Below, piece after piece: positions 42,370 through 53,810 of a stretch of DNA of 64,000 bases. Every line of letters starts with the position of its first letter. The first letter of the stretch is position 1. The translations under genes were made by a program, and so were the position numbers. Origin of the DNA: Eurosta solidaginis (taxonomy: Eukaryota; Arthropoda; Insecta; Diptera; Tephritidae); NCBI RefSeq assembly GCF_040869045.1, contig NC_090320.1, forward strand, positions 117,127,112-117,191,111. The letters run 5' to 3'. The notes under the pieces were generated by a model. The model made no database searches. It was not told where the DNA came from and was given only the letters and a program-made list of their open reading frames with translations.

Positions 42370-44722
42370 TGAAAGTAAAAGTACATAAGGAAAAATTTAT
42401 AAATATTTTTATATTGTAACGAATTTGATTGCAAATCCTCTTATTTGCCCTTTTGCTATGTTCGTATCGCTAAACTGTTGAATAAATAACTCCAATATTG
42501 AATAATGGAAAAATGGCCTTTATTAAAGTACTTCACAATAACACTCAAACTTTGCAACCAATAGCTTGCTGAATAACCAAACTGATTGAAACTCTACTAT
42601 CAAAATAATACTGCTATTGCTCGCTAGATATCGTCTTAATCGAAACTCAAATCAAACTGAATTACAGCGCCTTTACATCTGTCGCCTTTTATACTCTTTG
42701 GTTTCCTCGTTCGCATTTTTCTAGAATCTACTAGCATTGTCCATGAGCTCTCAAACTTCTCAGCTATAACTAAAATTGCACAATTTTATACATCTTTTAG
42801 GCGCTATCAGAATCTACTATTCCAGTAGCTCTCAAACTTCTCAGATATATGCATGTGTTAGTGCATTGACTCTCCGCTGCTCGTATACGTACATTCTACA
42901 TATATGTAGACGCAGTTATTGTTTCGTTTATGTAGATACATAATGATTGAATTATTGATGTGCATTCACGTCACTGCTTAGCATCGGCTTAGAGACGATA
43001 GCATCGCTCAGTGCTGCTAACATTCGTTACAATATATATATACATATTATTGTAAATTTTAAACTTAAATTAAAAAGTTAAATTTAGTGAAGCACCCTTT
43101 GTGCCACATATTTCAAGAAAGTTTGGATTGGATTTAAATAGGAACTAATTAAGTTAGCGATATTAAAATCATGAAGAATTCTTCTTCTTTTTCAACTTTA
43201 ATTCTTTTTGACTTCTTTTGGTACAAATGTACTCACTAGCCTCCCTCACACAATATCTTTATTGTTTTTGTTGGTTTTTTTGTCTTTTCTCTGGGTTGGC
43301 GGAATTCTTATAGGTTACATACCCAGGTACATACATATTTATTATTAAATGAGAAATCGAAGTTTTTTTTTGCTTCTTTCTCATATAAATATTTTCGTTT
43401 TAAACTTTGATTTGTTTAGCGCTTCGAGTTTTTCACTCACTCTGCGCTCACTCAAAAAGGTAGTTACAGTGGCGTAAATGAAAATAGCCACGAAACGACT
43501 CGAAGGTTCCCTAGGATAAATATTGTTTCTTTTTAATCTCTTCGTTATGTTGCGAAATTTCGTCATATAAGGAAGAAATACATAAAAAGAACCACTATTT
43601 GATTTTAAAGAAAGTAATAACTAGTTGCTCGAAGCAGGAATTATTAGATAGTTAGGCGAGATAACGCATTCATTTTCAGCATTTTCTTTTGTAAGCAAAT
43701 AAAATATTAAGTCGCTTTGATCTAGGTACATATTTATGCATATATTTACGTGTGGTTATACACCTGACGATAGTGTGCCTAGCTTTGGTTATTTTATCTA
43801 ATACTCTCATTTGACTGGAATGATTTAAGTGAGAACCTGTATATGCATACATATATACATACATATGTACATATGGACGAGTTTCTTTCTCTAGTTGCGA
43901 TTGCCAAAGTTAGTGATCAACAAGTGGGTTTTTTTTTCTCTTTTTCCACCTATTTTCTTTTGGTGACAAAGTCATCAATCCCAGCTACATACATATTAGT
44001 TCCTTTTTTTATTTTTTCGCTTTCCGCAAGCATATGTATGTGAACGAATATGTAACCTGTACATATGATTTTCCTTCCTCTTGAAAAAGTTCAATGACCA
44101 TACATATACAGATCAGCTGTTGAGGTGGGTTAGGGATTTGCATTTAAGTACCCCCAAACAAAAATTGTTAGAAGTTAAGTAATGTAACTTTTCTTCTAAA
44201 TTTGGAATTCGTAGTTTGTACAACTTATAAGATAGCTTTTGACTTCTTATCTTTACTTCTAATGTTAAGATTAATCATGCTTTGAATTGTAATAAAAATA
44301 TTGTTAACATGAGTACATGAATCTATTAGTTTGGTCTGATTAAGGATAGTGCGAGTGGGTTTATTGGGGCCTTTTTAACCAACTTAAAGGCCATGGTTGG
44401 GTGGGTATAGAGCAGCCAAAACATCTACCTGTGCTGCAAGGTGATGGGCGTCGAAGCTCTGAAGGAGTAAGTATGGATGTCAATGGGTAAGTCGATGGGT
44501 GTATTTTTTTTTGAGTCGTGTGCAATATTATATTATGTCTTGTTAGGGCTAGGGATTAGGGAGAAGGTGTCTGGGTCCTGCAGCTGTTTAATACCCTGCC
44601 CCAGGCTGAAGCTCCGGGAACGAGCCAGTGCACACGCGGCAGTCGTAGGACAAGACTTAATCGGCCCTTCTAGACGACCCTCAATCGTTTCCTTTTTCCA
44701 CCCTGTCCCCTAGTTCATAACA
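42370..44722 (+). repeat. Second copy of the long LTR, carrying a solo LTR
   Basis: Matches 24887-26677 from TGAAAGTAAAAG to the terminal CATAACA, with a 617-bp LTR inserted at an ATAT (42411-42414) and a roughly 65-bp segment missing near 43680. No primer-binding site or coding region follows; LINE-B begins at the next base. It is therefore a solo LTR or an element truncated at its LTR. Confidence 0.7.
42415..43031 (-). repeat. Solo LTR, relative of the gypsy copy A/B LTR
   Basis: Ends TGTAACGAAT and ATTCGTTACA are perfect inverted repeats, and ATAT duplications flank it (42411-42414 and 43032-43035). On the - strand it has a TATA-like box (GTATAAAAGG near 42690) and AATAAAGGCC near 42517, as in the LTR at 5842-6396, with which it shares several blocks. 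No internal region, so it is the product of LTR-LTR recombination. Confidence 0.9.
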
Positions 44723-45835
44723 AGCTTTGCAACAGAATAAACGGCTACCTCCCTGATATCTCCTTTTTTTCGCCTCGCGAAACCTGGCATTATCACCGAC
44801 TAAATCTTTCGCGACCTTATTTACAAAATGGACGTCCCAAATGTCGACCATTCTGAACATCCACGTCGATGGCACTACGCTACCGACTGTCCTACACCCC
44901 AAAATCTTGGGTGTGACGTTTGATCAAGATCTACATTTTGGTGAGCACGCAGCCGCAATTGTTCCGAAAATCCATAGCCGTAATAAAATCCTCAAATCCC
45001 TTGCTGGCAGTACCTGGGGAAAAGATAAATAGACGCTCATTACTACATACAAAGCAATTGGCCAGCCGTTTAGGTGCTACGCGTCACCCATATGGTCGCC
45101 AAGCCTCAAAAATACCCACTGGAAGAAGCTACAGGCCTGCCAAAATACTGCTCTCAGAATCGCCACGGGCTGTCTTCTTATGTCCCCAGAACACCATCTA
45201 CATAATGAGGCGAGAATACTCCCCATCAGGGAGAGAAATGAGATGCTAACCAAACAGTTCCTGTTGAATACTCAGAAACCTGGGCATACAAACAGACATC
45301 TGATTGATAAGCCAACACCGCCTAGGGGCTTAAGGAGTCATCTCCGTAAGCATTTTGAGGAAATGCGGCACCTGAGAACCCAGCCGTATGAAGCAAAAAA
45401 AAAAAACACAAGCAGGTCCTTGGTGAACTCCACAAACAGGCGTCGGACATTTATTGCGGGAATTGCCCGGTGAATCCAGTACTCAAAGAAAAGTACCCAA
45501 AACTTGTGGAGGAGGAACGCATACTCCCCAGGGAAACGCGTGTCACTCTTGCTCAACTTCGTTCTAGATACTGTAACAGGTTAAAATCTTACCTGTCCAG
45601 AATCAACCCCGACATACAAAATGTATGCCCCGCTTGCAATGTGTCCCCACATGACACCAACCATCCCTTTAATTGTAATGTGGAACCAACGCCTCTAACA
45701 CCCCTTTCATTATGGTCCACCCATGTTGAAACAGCAAGTTTCCTTGGACTCCCGTTAGAGGATATTGATGACAATTTGTAATGGGGCGCGGCTGTTAGGT
45801 GGGGCGAAGCACTGCTACAACAACAACAACAACAA
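44723..45835 (+). pseudogene. LINE-B 3' fragment with CAA tail
   Basis: Frames 44841-45032, 44920-45249, 45180-45473 and 45470-45781 follow the C-terminal half of LINE-B ORF2 (LKILGVTFDQDLHFGEHA-like block, MSPEHHLHNEARILPIRERN, CPACNVSPHDTNHPFNC and LEDIDDNL). They need at least three frame changes. The 3' UTR (GCGAAGCACTGCTACAA) runs into CAA repeats at about 45815-45835. Confidence 0.82.
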
Positions 45836-46062
45836 CATAACATAACTCAGTTGAGATAAGTGATCAGTACGGCGACACACCATTCCTGTGTCATATCTAT
45901 ATTTATATGCAATTGTAATCTCTAAATTTTCACATTTTTCGTTGGACTGTGGGTCGAAAAAAATCGGGATTGAATCTAGTTTATTGTTTGGTTCATCGCG
46001 CCATCGCCACATCAACCATTTGAAGGGTAAAGGTGAGTGATTTGCTTCGCGAGAATGACCGG
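45836..46062. repeat. Repeat R3, copy 3
   Basis: Begins CATAACATAACTCAGTTGAG directly after the LINE-B CAA tail. Similar throughout to 16906-17155 with substitutions and small indels. To its right the transposase pseudogene starts, as the transposase fragment precedes R3 at 16702-16905. Confidence 0.6.
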
Positions 46063-46099
46063 GCATTCCAATAGAATCCAGCTTTATTTTGCTCGCGCC

Positions 46100-47256
46100 A
46101 CTTGGATATGTTAATTTGGGTGAAGAAGAAAATGCAAAACACAAATTAAAAAAATTAAATGAATTCTTCAATAGCAAAACTGGCATATGCAGCGATGGAG
46201 AACCAGCTAATACTGGAATAGAAACTGGTGTTATAAGAATTTTTGAAAAGCATTTAAATAGACCACTGCACTGGTTTATATGTTTGCTTCATTTCAATGA
46301 ATTACCATTTCGTCATTTGTTCAGAGTATTAGATAAAACAGTCCCGAGTGGACCAAGACCAGCAAGTGGAAAAATATACAAAGACATTCAAGACTGTGAA
46401 AATTTCAGGTATGCATTTGTTAAAATTATTTAATAATATTTTTTCAATCAAATTAAAATAGGAAAATTATACTAACTTTAATTGATCTAAAAAATTTATT
46501 TTTCAGGTTATAAGTGATTTTGAACCAATAGCATTGGAAAATATGCCTTGTATGATCAGTGATGAACAGGAACGAGAATTATCTACAGATGTTAAATATC
46601 TATATCAAATAGCCAAAGCAATTTCAAATGGTGTTGTTTCAGTTGATTTAGCTAGCAGTTTATATTATTAGAATTTATGTGCCAATGTATTTCAATGTAA
46701 AATACTATAATTCTGTTGTATACGACAGTGTACTTTTATCAAAGTTTATTCGTTGGACACGATACCTACCACGTAATTTACTTAATATTGTAGATGGTGT
46801 AATCCAAAATAATTCATATTACGCTCATCCAGAAAACATTTTATTAACAATGTTATTTGATGATAGAAAAAACATACGTGATAGAGCTATCAAAAAAATT
46901 GTATACTATCGAGAAAAAATTCTTTATCCAACTAAACTCAGAGTTTACAAAAAATATAATATCAATTTTATTGCTTCAGGTTATACTGATATGATTGCTC
47001 TGAATGGCGATAATTTACAAGGCCGGCATTCACAAGAAATATTCCATACGATCACTTGGTACAATTCTTAGATTATGATGAGCCAACACTAGGTGACCCT
47101 AATATTCCAATGCGTATACAAGAAACAGAAAGAAATGTACAGTTGTTTCCAAACGTGTTATAGAAAAAAAAAACGTGAAGACGTTTTGGCTGTTACAGCA
47201 GAAAGTCGGGAAAAACAACCACGAATGGAGAGCAAAAAAGATTTTAAAAAATAATA
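46100..47256 (+). pseudogene. Transposase-like pseudogene of an unnamed DNA transposon family
   Basis: Segments in order: LGYVNLGEEENAKHKLKKLN, ICSDGEPANTGIETGVIRIF, LNRPLHWFICLLHFNELPFR (46125-46430), EPIALENMPCMISDEQEREL with IAKAISNGVV (about 46515-46660), KFIRWTRYLPRNLLNIVDGV with YYAHPENILLTMLFDDRKNI (46679-47071), and a basic end ETERNVQLFPNVL. This is the block order of uncharacterised transposase-like proteins common in arthropod genomes, with an internal deletion near 46660 and frameshifts. A GT...AG stretch at about 46408-46506 looks like an intron, but joining its ends shifts the frame. Superfamily not assigned. Confidence 0.55.
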
Positions 47257-47434
47257 ACATAACATTACTTTTATATATACGTTAAAATGGTCAATTCTAA
47301 GTAAACAAAATAATTTTTTTTAATAAATTACATTAAAATTATAAAAATTGTGTTTTTTGCTTATTATTTGAAAATATAGGTTTTTTTTTTAATGTTTTTC
47401 TACTGAAACGAATTCGAAAATAAAAACTGTCTGA

Positions 47435-47611
47435 ATGAAAGTTGTTGGAAATGTTCTGAACTTATTTTAGCTGTAAAGAAAAAAAATTGTCCATAAGAAA
47501 TTTGTTAAAAATGATGATATAGTAGTTAAAAGTTCATTTTAGGCTAATTTCTCATAATTTACGGCTGAGATCTCTACTAAAATTCAAAAAGACTATAGAT
47601 ATTAATACAGA
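47435..47611 (+). repeat. Terminal module of the transposase-bearing element
   Basis: AAGTTGTTGGAAATGTTCTG... to ATTAATACAGAT, the reverse complement of 11890-12065. It lies about 180 bp after the transposase end. At the right it abuts a 5'-truncated LINE-A at a short shared AGATGG. It is likely one terminus of that transposon. Confidence 0.5.
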
Positions 47612-48033
47612 TGGTGTTCCCAGTTGCGCGCCTAAGTACTGCGCTGCAAATATGTATGAGCATATTTTAAAATTATTTGAATTATCTCTCGGATCTGCGT
47701 CATTCCCGACACTTTGGAAACAGTCTTTTATTATACCCTTGCATAAAAAAGGTAGTAGGTCGAGCGTCGAGAACTACGGGGGCATTGCTAAACTTTCAGC
47801 TATTACTAAAGTTTTTTGAACAGACTGTTACCAGCCAACTTCAATATCAGTGCAGTTCCCTTTTATCTCAATGCCAACACTGTTCCATACGTCAAAGGCA
47901 TTCGATACCGTCAACCATGAGCTACTAATACATAAGCTCGATTTATTGGGCTTTCCGTTTCGCCTATTAATTTGGCTGCCTAGCTATCTTTCTAACAGGT
48001 CTCAAAAAGTCCTATTCAAATGTAGTCTCTCGG
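47612..48033 (+). pseudogene. LINE-A RT fragment left of element E2
   Basis: GVPSCAPKYCAANMYEHILK, LHKKGSRSSVENYGGIAKLS and SKAFDTVNHELLIHKLDLLG in several frames, ending RSQKVLFKCSLS. The next residues of the same RT continue at 53811, so E2 sits inside it. Confidence 0.78.
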
Positions 48034-48558
48034 TGTAGTGTGCCTGATCACACTAATGCACGCGATACATATTGCTGAGTCAATAGGTTTGATGCCTCGA
48101 TTGCATTTGACATAGCTTTACACATGAGACACCTGTGACACATAGCTTAACAATGTGTGATCGCATTACAAGTGGCACACTTATTTCAGAAACAATTAGC
48201 AATTAAGCATCTGTATGTATTTCAAGCGGAAATCGAATATGAAAAATAATCCAAAGTTCAATTTAGCAATTAAGCAATTTTGTATGCATGAGTAGAATTA
48301 AGAACTTCACTGTAAACATATAAAAGCTGGCGATGAGCTAAAATGAATTATTCTTGTCTTAATTATTCTTGACTACAGACTTAATCCAGGTGGTTGTCTT
48401 TATTCAGGAATCAAAGCGTGCATTTTAATGATCGGACAAATGCGGCTGGAGAGCTAAGATAATACCCAAATCCACACTTCATCTTGGACTAGGTCCTACA
48501 TAGGAGAATTAGGGTAACACCTGACTCAATCCTGATTCAGTAGACTATGTCCCCTACA
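48034..48558 (+). repeat. 5' LTR of E2 (525 bp)
   Basis: Starts TGTAGTGTGCC and ends GTCCCCTACA, followed directly by the tRNA-Arg-type primer-binding site. TATA-like CATATAAAAGC near 48318. Confidence 0.9.
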
Positions 48559-48789
48559 TGGCGATCCTGCGAAACGAAAACTAGGAATCGGAACTTAAGG
48601 ACGTTTAGACATCCGGCAAATGAAAATTAGGCATAGAACCTTCTTGAAAGCTTTTAGTTAGAATTGTCATTGTGAATAAGTACTGCAAAGCTCAAGGAGG
48701 GAAGTTCGCTTGACGAAGAATACGTTCGGGATTTACCATCAAAAGAAGTAATAAAACCGATTGATAAAACACTAGCGAATTCAGCAACG

Positions 48790-49773
48790 ATGTCAAATTT
48801 TGATCTGGTAACAGCCACTAAAGTCATCCCAACATTCAATGGGGACTTTAAAGAGCTCAACAATTTCTTAGGGATGATTGAAATTCACCATGATACCCTT
48901 GCCGATCAAGTTGAAAAAATGATCCTTATCAAATTCGTACTATCCACACAATTGGCGGAACAGGTGAAAAATAAAATCTTGACGGAAGTAACACCTCACA
49001 ACTTGCAAACGTTGAAAGCAACTATTAAAGATGCATTCCGATCAAACAAGACCGCCTCTGGGTTGCATGCAGAAATCAATAGAACTCTACAGGGTTCTCG
49101 GACAATCCTCACCTTTGCTTATCGTATACAGAATCTGATAGCTTCCTTGAATGAAATTCAAATATCTGAGCAGGGAAGCGAACGCAGAGAAATAATCGTT
49201 AAAGTAAACTACCAAATTGGTCTAACGGCCTTCAAAAACGGGCTGGCAGAGCCGCACAAGACAATAGTGGCAGCGGCGCGACCAAAAAAACTGATAGAAG
49301 CAATCCATATCGCAAGTGAAATAACCCCTAGCTGGACTAATAAGAATATGTTCAAACCTAAGAACAATAGCTTGAACAATAGAAACTACAGTGGCAAAAA
49401 TCAAAACAGACGGTTTGGGCAAGGAAAATTCACATATCCCGAGTCTTCAGGACTCGAAGCCACAAAACCAAAGACCATAGGATGCCTAGGGGAAGGCAGC
49501 ACCACAAACTTCATAAAAGCCAGGATAAATGCGAAGATAGTAGCACTGCTGGTTGATTCAGGAGCTGCTATCTCGGTGATAAAAGAGAAAGTTGTTCCAA
49601 AGAATGTCGCCACAATAAACTCACTTTGCAAAATAAAAGGCATCGCAAATTGCACAATGACTGCAAGTAAAGCAGTTGAAAATGATATCAATTGGCAAGA
49701 TCATAAAATAAAAAACAAATTCTACATTCTGCATCACATAGACAAATTAGAGGCAGATGGAATTCTAGGTTGA
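48790..49773 (+). pseudogene. Gag and protease of E2
   Basis: 327 residues from ATG 48790. A capsid-like helical domain (FNGDFKELNNFLGMIE, KFVLSTQLAEQVKNKI, TASGLHAEINRTLQ) is followed by a basic Asn/Lys-rich segment. The protease has LLVDSGAAISVI (residues about 253-264) and DGILG near the end. A TGA at 49771 interrupts the usual GxDFL continuation; the frame goes on as DFLMNYKCKID. A one-base change is the likely cause. No CCHC knuckle is seen, and Gag and protease share one frame. Confidence 0.82.
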
Positions 49774-49782
49774 GACTTCCTA

Positions 49783-51036
49783 ATGAATTACAAATGTAAA
49801 ATTGACTACGAAACGAATGCTCTAACACTTCAACTGAAGGAAAGCCAAATCACATTACCAATGTACATGCGGTTAGAAGATTCTAAAACAAAGTGGAACC
49901 AACATAGAAGAATAAATTATTACAATTATGGAAAACGAAACTGCCATACGGAAAATGACAAGAGGTTCATGACGGTGAGGGATGAACTAGCATTAGACAA
50001 CGAGTCGAATAGTGACAAGAAAGCAATATTGCAAATATGCAAAAAATATTAACATGTGTTTCACTTAGAGCAAGAAAACTTAACTACCAATAACTTCTAC
50101 AAGCAACACATTGAGCTCGCAGATAGAACACCTGTATATATTAAAAACTACAGAATGCCTCACGTTCAGCAACAGGTGATCGAACGAGAAGTTAACAAAC
50201 TACTAAAGGATGATGTTATCGAGCATTCTACTAGCCCTTATAACTCACCTCTGCTAGTCGTTCCAAAAAAGGGTAGCTCTGAAGATAAAAAATGGCGATT
50301 AGTGGTGGATTTTAGATCATTAAATAAAAAGATCGTGGATGATAAATTTCCAATATCCCGCTTCGATGACGTTTTGGACAAGCTCAAAGGAGCACAATAC
50401 TTCAGCACATTAAACATGACAAGTTCATTTCACCAAATTCCATTGGGCAATGTTTCAAAAAAGCTAACAGCATTTTCAACAAGCAAAGGACACTACCAAT
50501 TCAAAAGGTTGCCATTCGGATTGAAAATCTTGACAAATAGTTTCCAGAGAATGTTGTCGATTGCGCTCAGCGGACTTACTGACGCGGCATTTCTCTATGT
50601 AGATAACGTAATAATATTTGGGAAGAACCTGCATGAGCACAACAAAAATTTGGAAAAAGTATTAGCCAGATTGAGTAAATATAACCTGAAACTCAATCCT
50701 GCAAAATCTAAATTTTTGAAACCAAAAGTCACATACTTGGGCCATCTAATCACAAATAAAGGCGTAACAACTGATCCCAGCAAACAAAGCGTAGTTGAAA
50801 ACTATCCTAAACCGAGAAACGCCGATGAAGTAAGAAGTTTTGTAGCATTCTGTAATTACTACAGACGATTTATAAAGAATTTTGCAGAAATAGCACGACC
50901 GCTGAATCAACTGCTAAAGAAGAACCAACCATTCTGCTGGAAGAGCGAACAAGAGAAAGCTTTCCACACGTTGAAAGACAAACTGCTCTCTCCACCGATT
51001 CTTTCGTATGCTGACTTCTCAAACGGTTTATACTAA
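49783..51036 (+). pseudogene. Reverse transcriptase of E2, catalytic residues altered
   Basis: After a second stop near 50050 the RT reads NSPLLVVPKKGSSEDK, RLVVDFRSLNKKIVDD, YFSTLNMTSSFHQIPL, RLPFGLKILTNSF and LYVDNVIIFG. In this family the first catalytic motif is normally STLD and the second YVDD or YIDD; here both have Asn in place of an Asp. Metal binding should therefore be lost. The frame ends at 51036 in the connection, and RNase H resumes in another frame. Confidence 0.85.
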
Positions 51037-51383
51037 CTACTGATGCTTCCAACTTTGCCCTAGGAGCGGTACTATCACAAGGTGAAGTTGGGAAAGATAG
51101 ACTTATTGCATATGCAAGTAGATTCCTAAACAAACATGAATTGAGCAAATCAATAATAGAAAAGGAATTATTGGCAATTCATTGGGGTATAAATCATTTT
51201 AGGCCTTATCTGTACAGCACAAAATTCACCGTATACACAGACAATAAGCCTTCATCCAAAATGACGAGAATACGAGTAGGTTTGATGGACTACGACTTTG
51301 ACATTGTATATAAGCAAGGCAAAATGAACACTAATGCTGATGCACTCTCACGAATTCAGCTTAACACAGAAAAGCTGAGATGA
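51020..51383 (+). pseudogene. RNase H of E2
   Basis: TTDASNFALGAVLSQGEVGK, then IIEKELLAIHWGINHFRPYL and YTDNKPSSKMTRIR. Compared with E1, a few residues after the TDxKP motif are missing. A frameshift near 51030 separates it from RT. Motif Asp and Glu residues are present. Confidence 0.8.
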
Positions 51384-52933
51384 TTCCCAAGCACAGAATA
51401 AACATTGTAACCAGTGTAATGAAGAAGAATCTGCAAACTACAAAGAAAAAAGAAGAAGATTCAAAACGGTCACAGAATATGGGAGCTTCGAACACAAATT
51501 TTCAGACTGATCACCTACATATTTGGGAATGCACATCAATTTCTGATATAAGGGGCATAAAACGTCTTGAGTTTAGACATAGAAATGATGAAAGCACGAA
51601 GCTTAGCGATATCACAATTACAGTAAATGGTGACCTAATTATAGAATATAGTGACAACTCAGTATCGAATGTTGAAGCAATTCTGATGAAGCTATTAAAC
51701 AAAGCCAGCGACAAAGGCTTAAAGAAGTTATCGCTTACAAAGAATAGTCAAATATTTGACAAAATAAGCATAACTGAATTCAAAACCATGTTCAATGAGC
51801 TACAGAAACATGGATATAGAAATCAACGCCTGCATATAATCCTATACGAACCGCCAAAAAGAATTGAGTCACAAAAACTAATGCACAAAATAATAAGGGA
51901 CTACCACCACTCAATTCATGGTGGCCACAGCGGCATTAGAAGAATGCTAGCAAAAATTAAGCAAAAATACGTGTGGAAAAACATGGGGCAAATGATAATA
52001 AAACACGTAAATAACTGCAAAAAATGCGCAAAAGCAAAATTAACACGATACAGAAAAGAAGAATACAATGTCACTGACACACCAACAACGTCTTTTGAGG
52101 AAATCGTGATTGACACGGTCGGACCGCTTCGACCATCCAAAAATGTCCGTTATATGCTGACATTACAGTGTGAGCTTACAAAGTTTGTCGTCATAATTCC
52201 CCTTGAAACAAAAGACGCAATAACGGTTGCAAAGGCAATTGTCGAACAGTTTATTTTGAAGTATGGGTGTATGCGAAAAATAAAAACTGACAAAGGCACA
52301 GAATTCACAAATGAATTGCTAAAGAATATATGCAAACAATTAAAAATAAATAAAGTGCATTCAACTCCATTTCATCAGGAGACGTTAGGTTCAATTGAAC
52401 GAAACCATAGAGTATTGAATGAGTATTTAATGACACTGAAAAGCATGGATAATTGGGACGAGCTCATCCCATATTATATGTACTCTTACAATTCGACACC
52501 ACACACGTCAACGAAGTATTCCCCCTTTGAGCTTGTATTTGGTAAACTATGTGCATTACCGAATGAAATAGTAAGCACCAAAGGAAAAGCGTACAACATA
52601 GACAATTACTTGAATGAATTAAAGCTAAAGCTTAGATATGCACATGACAATGCTGCTTAAAATTTGCAAGAAAGCAAAGTAAGAGCTAAAGAAAAACAAA
52701 CTAAAGTAAAAAAAGCAAACTTTACAGTGAATGAGTATGTTTACTTGAAAGTAGGCAACAAAAGAAAATTAGAAGTACCATTTGAAGGACCCTATAAAAT
52801 AATTAGACAAAATGGGCCAAATAGCACAATTGTAAAGAACAAAAAGGAAATAACTGTACATAATAATAATCTAGTTAAAGCTCCTATTTTTAGTAAAAAA
52901 CAAACAAAAAAAAAATGTCTACTATTTACATAA
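51380..52933 (+). pseudogene. Integrase of E2
   Basis: Zinc finger (YHHSIHGGHSGI...CKKC, about 51900-52028), then the D,D,E core: VIDTVGPLRPS, IKTDKGTEFTN and GSIERNHRVLNEYL, all acidic residues present. A stop at 52658 interrupts just before the C-terminal domain, which continues at 52664-52933 with FEGPYKIIRQNGPNS, a GPY-type DNA-binding domain. Confidence 0.87.
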
Positions 52934-53190
52934 ATAATTTTTCTCTATATATTTACATAAATAATTCAACATATGTATATTTACATAAATAATTTTTCTT
53001 TATATATTTACATAAATAATTCAACATATATTTACATAAATAATTTTTCTCTATATATTTACATAAATAATTCAGCATATATTTACATAAATAATTTTTC
53101 TCTATATATTTACATAAAAAATTCACCATATATTTACATAAATAATTTACCTAGCATTTTCTATATACTTACATAAATAATTTACCATAT
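52921..53190 (+). repeat. Minisatellite between pol and 3' LTR of E2
   Basis: About nine to ten tandem copies of TTTACATAAATAAT joined alternately by TTTTCTCTATATA and TCAACATATA, a composite unit of about 50 bp. It occupies the untranslated region before the polypurine tract. An open frame of Tyr/Ile/Asn repeats across it is a by-product of the repeat. Confidence 0.85.
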
Positions 53191-53276
53191 AAACACCCAC
53201 TAAGATATAACCGAATATAAATTAATTTATATTTTAAGAAACTACAATTAATTTACATTTTTCTTAAGGGGTAGGG

Positions 53277-53806
53277 TGTGGTGTGCCTGACCATACTAAT
53301 GCACGCGACACATATTGCTGAGTCAACAGGTTTGATGCCTCGATTGCATTTGACATAGCTTTACACATGAGACACCTGTGACACATAGCTTAACAATATG
53401 TGATCGCATTGCATAGCTTGGCAATGTATGATCGCATTACAAGTGGCACACTTATTTCAGAAACAATTAGCAATTAAGCATTTGTATGTATTTCAAGCGG
53501 AAATCGAATATTAAAAATACTCCAAAGTTCAATTTAGAAATTAAGCAATTTTGTATGCATGAGTAGAATTAAGAACTTCACTGTAAACATATAAAAGCTG
53601 GAGATGAGCCAAAATAAAATATTCTTATTTAATCCAGGTGGTTGTCTTTATTCAGGAATCAAAGCGTGCATTTTAATGCTCGGACAAATGCGGCTGGAGA
53701 GCTAAGATAGTACTCAAATCCACACTTAATCTTGGACTAGGTCCTACATAGGAGAATTAGGGTAACACCTGACTCAATCCTGATTCAGTAGACTAGGTCC
53801 CCTACA
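53277..53806 (+). repeat. 3' LTR of E2 (530 bp)
   Basis: Begins TGTGGTGTGCC after AAGGGGTAGGG and ends CCCCTACA before TCGG. Near-identical to 48034-48558, apart from a short extra segment near 53399-53424, a shorter stretch near 53620 and some substitutions. Confidence 0.9.
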
Positions 53807-53810
53807 TCGG

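Larger units (their letters stand above)
48034..53806 (+). mobile_element. Ty3/gypsy element E2 inserted in LINE-A
   Basis: LTRs 48034-48558 and 53277-53806 (ends TGTAGTG/TGTGGTG and CCCCTACA), flanked by TCGG (48030-48033 and 53807-53810). The primer-binding site TGGCGATCCTGC at 48559 matches the complement of the tRNA-Arg(ACG) 3' end. A single gag-pro-pol layout runs 48790-52933, then a minisatellite and a polypurine tract (AAGGGGTAGGG, about 53265-53276). Several point lesions and a frameshift inactivate it. The LTRs differ slightly, including a roughly 25-bp segment (GCATAGCTTGGCAATG...) present only in the 3' copy. Confidence 0.92.

Noticed and set aside
52973..53176. Tyr/Ile/Asn-repeat frame
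   Set aside because: By-product of the minisatellite in E2; no start context or conservation.
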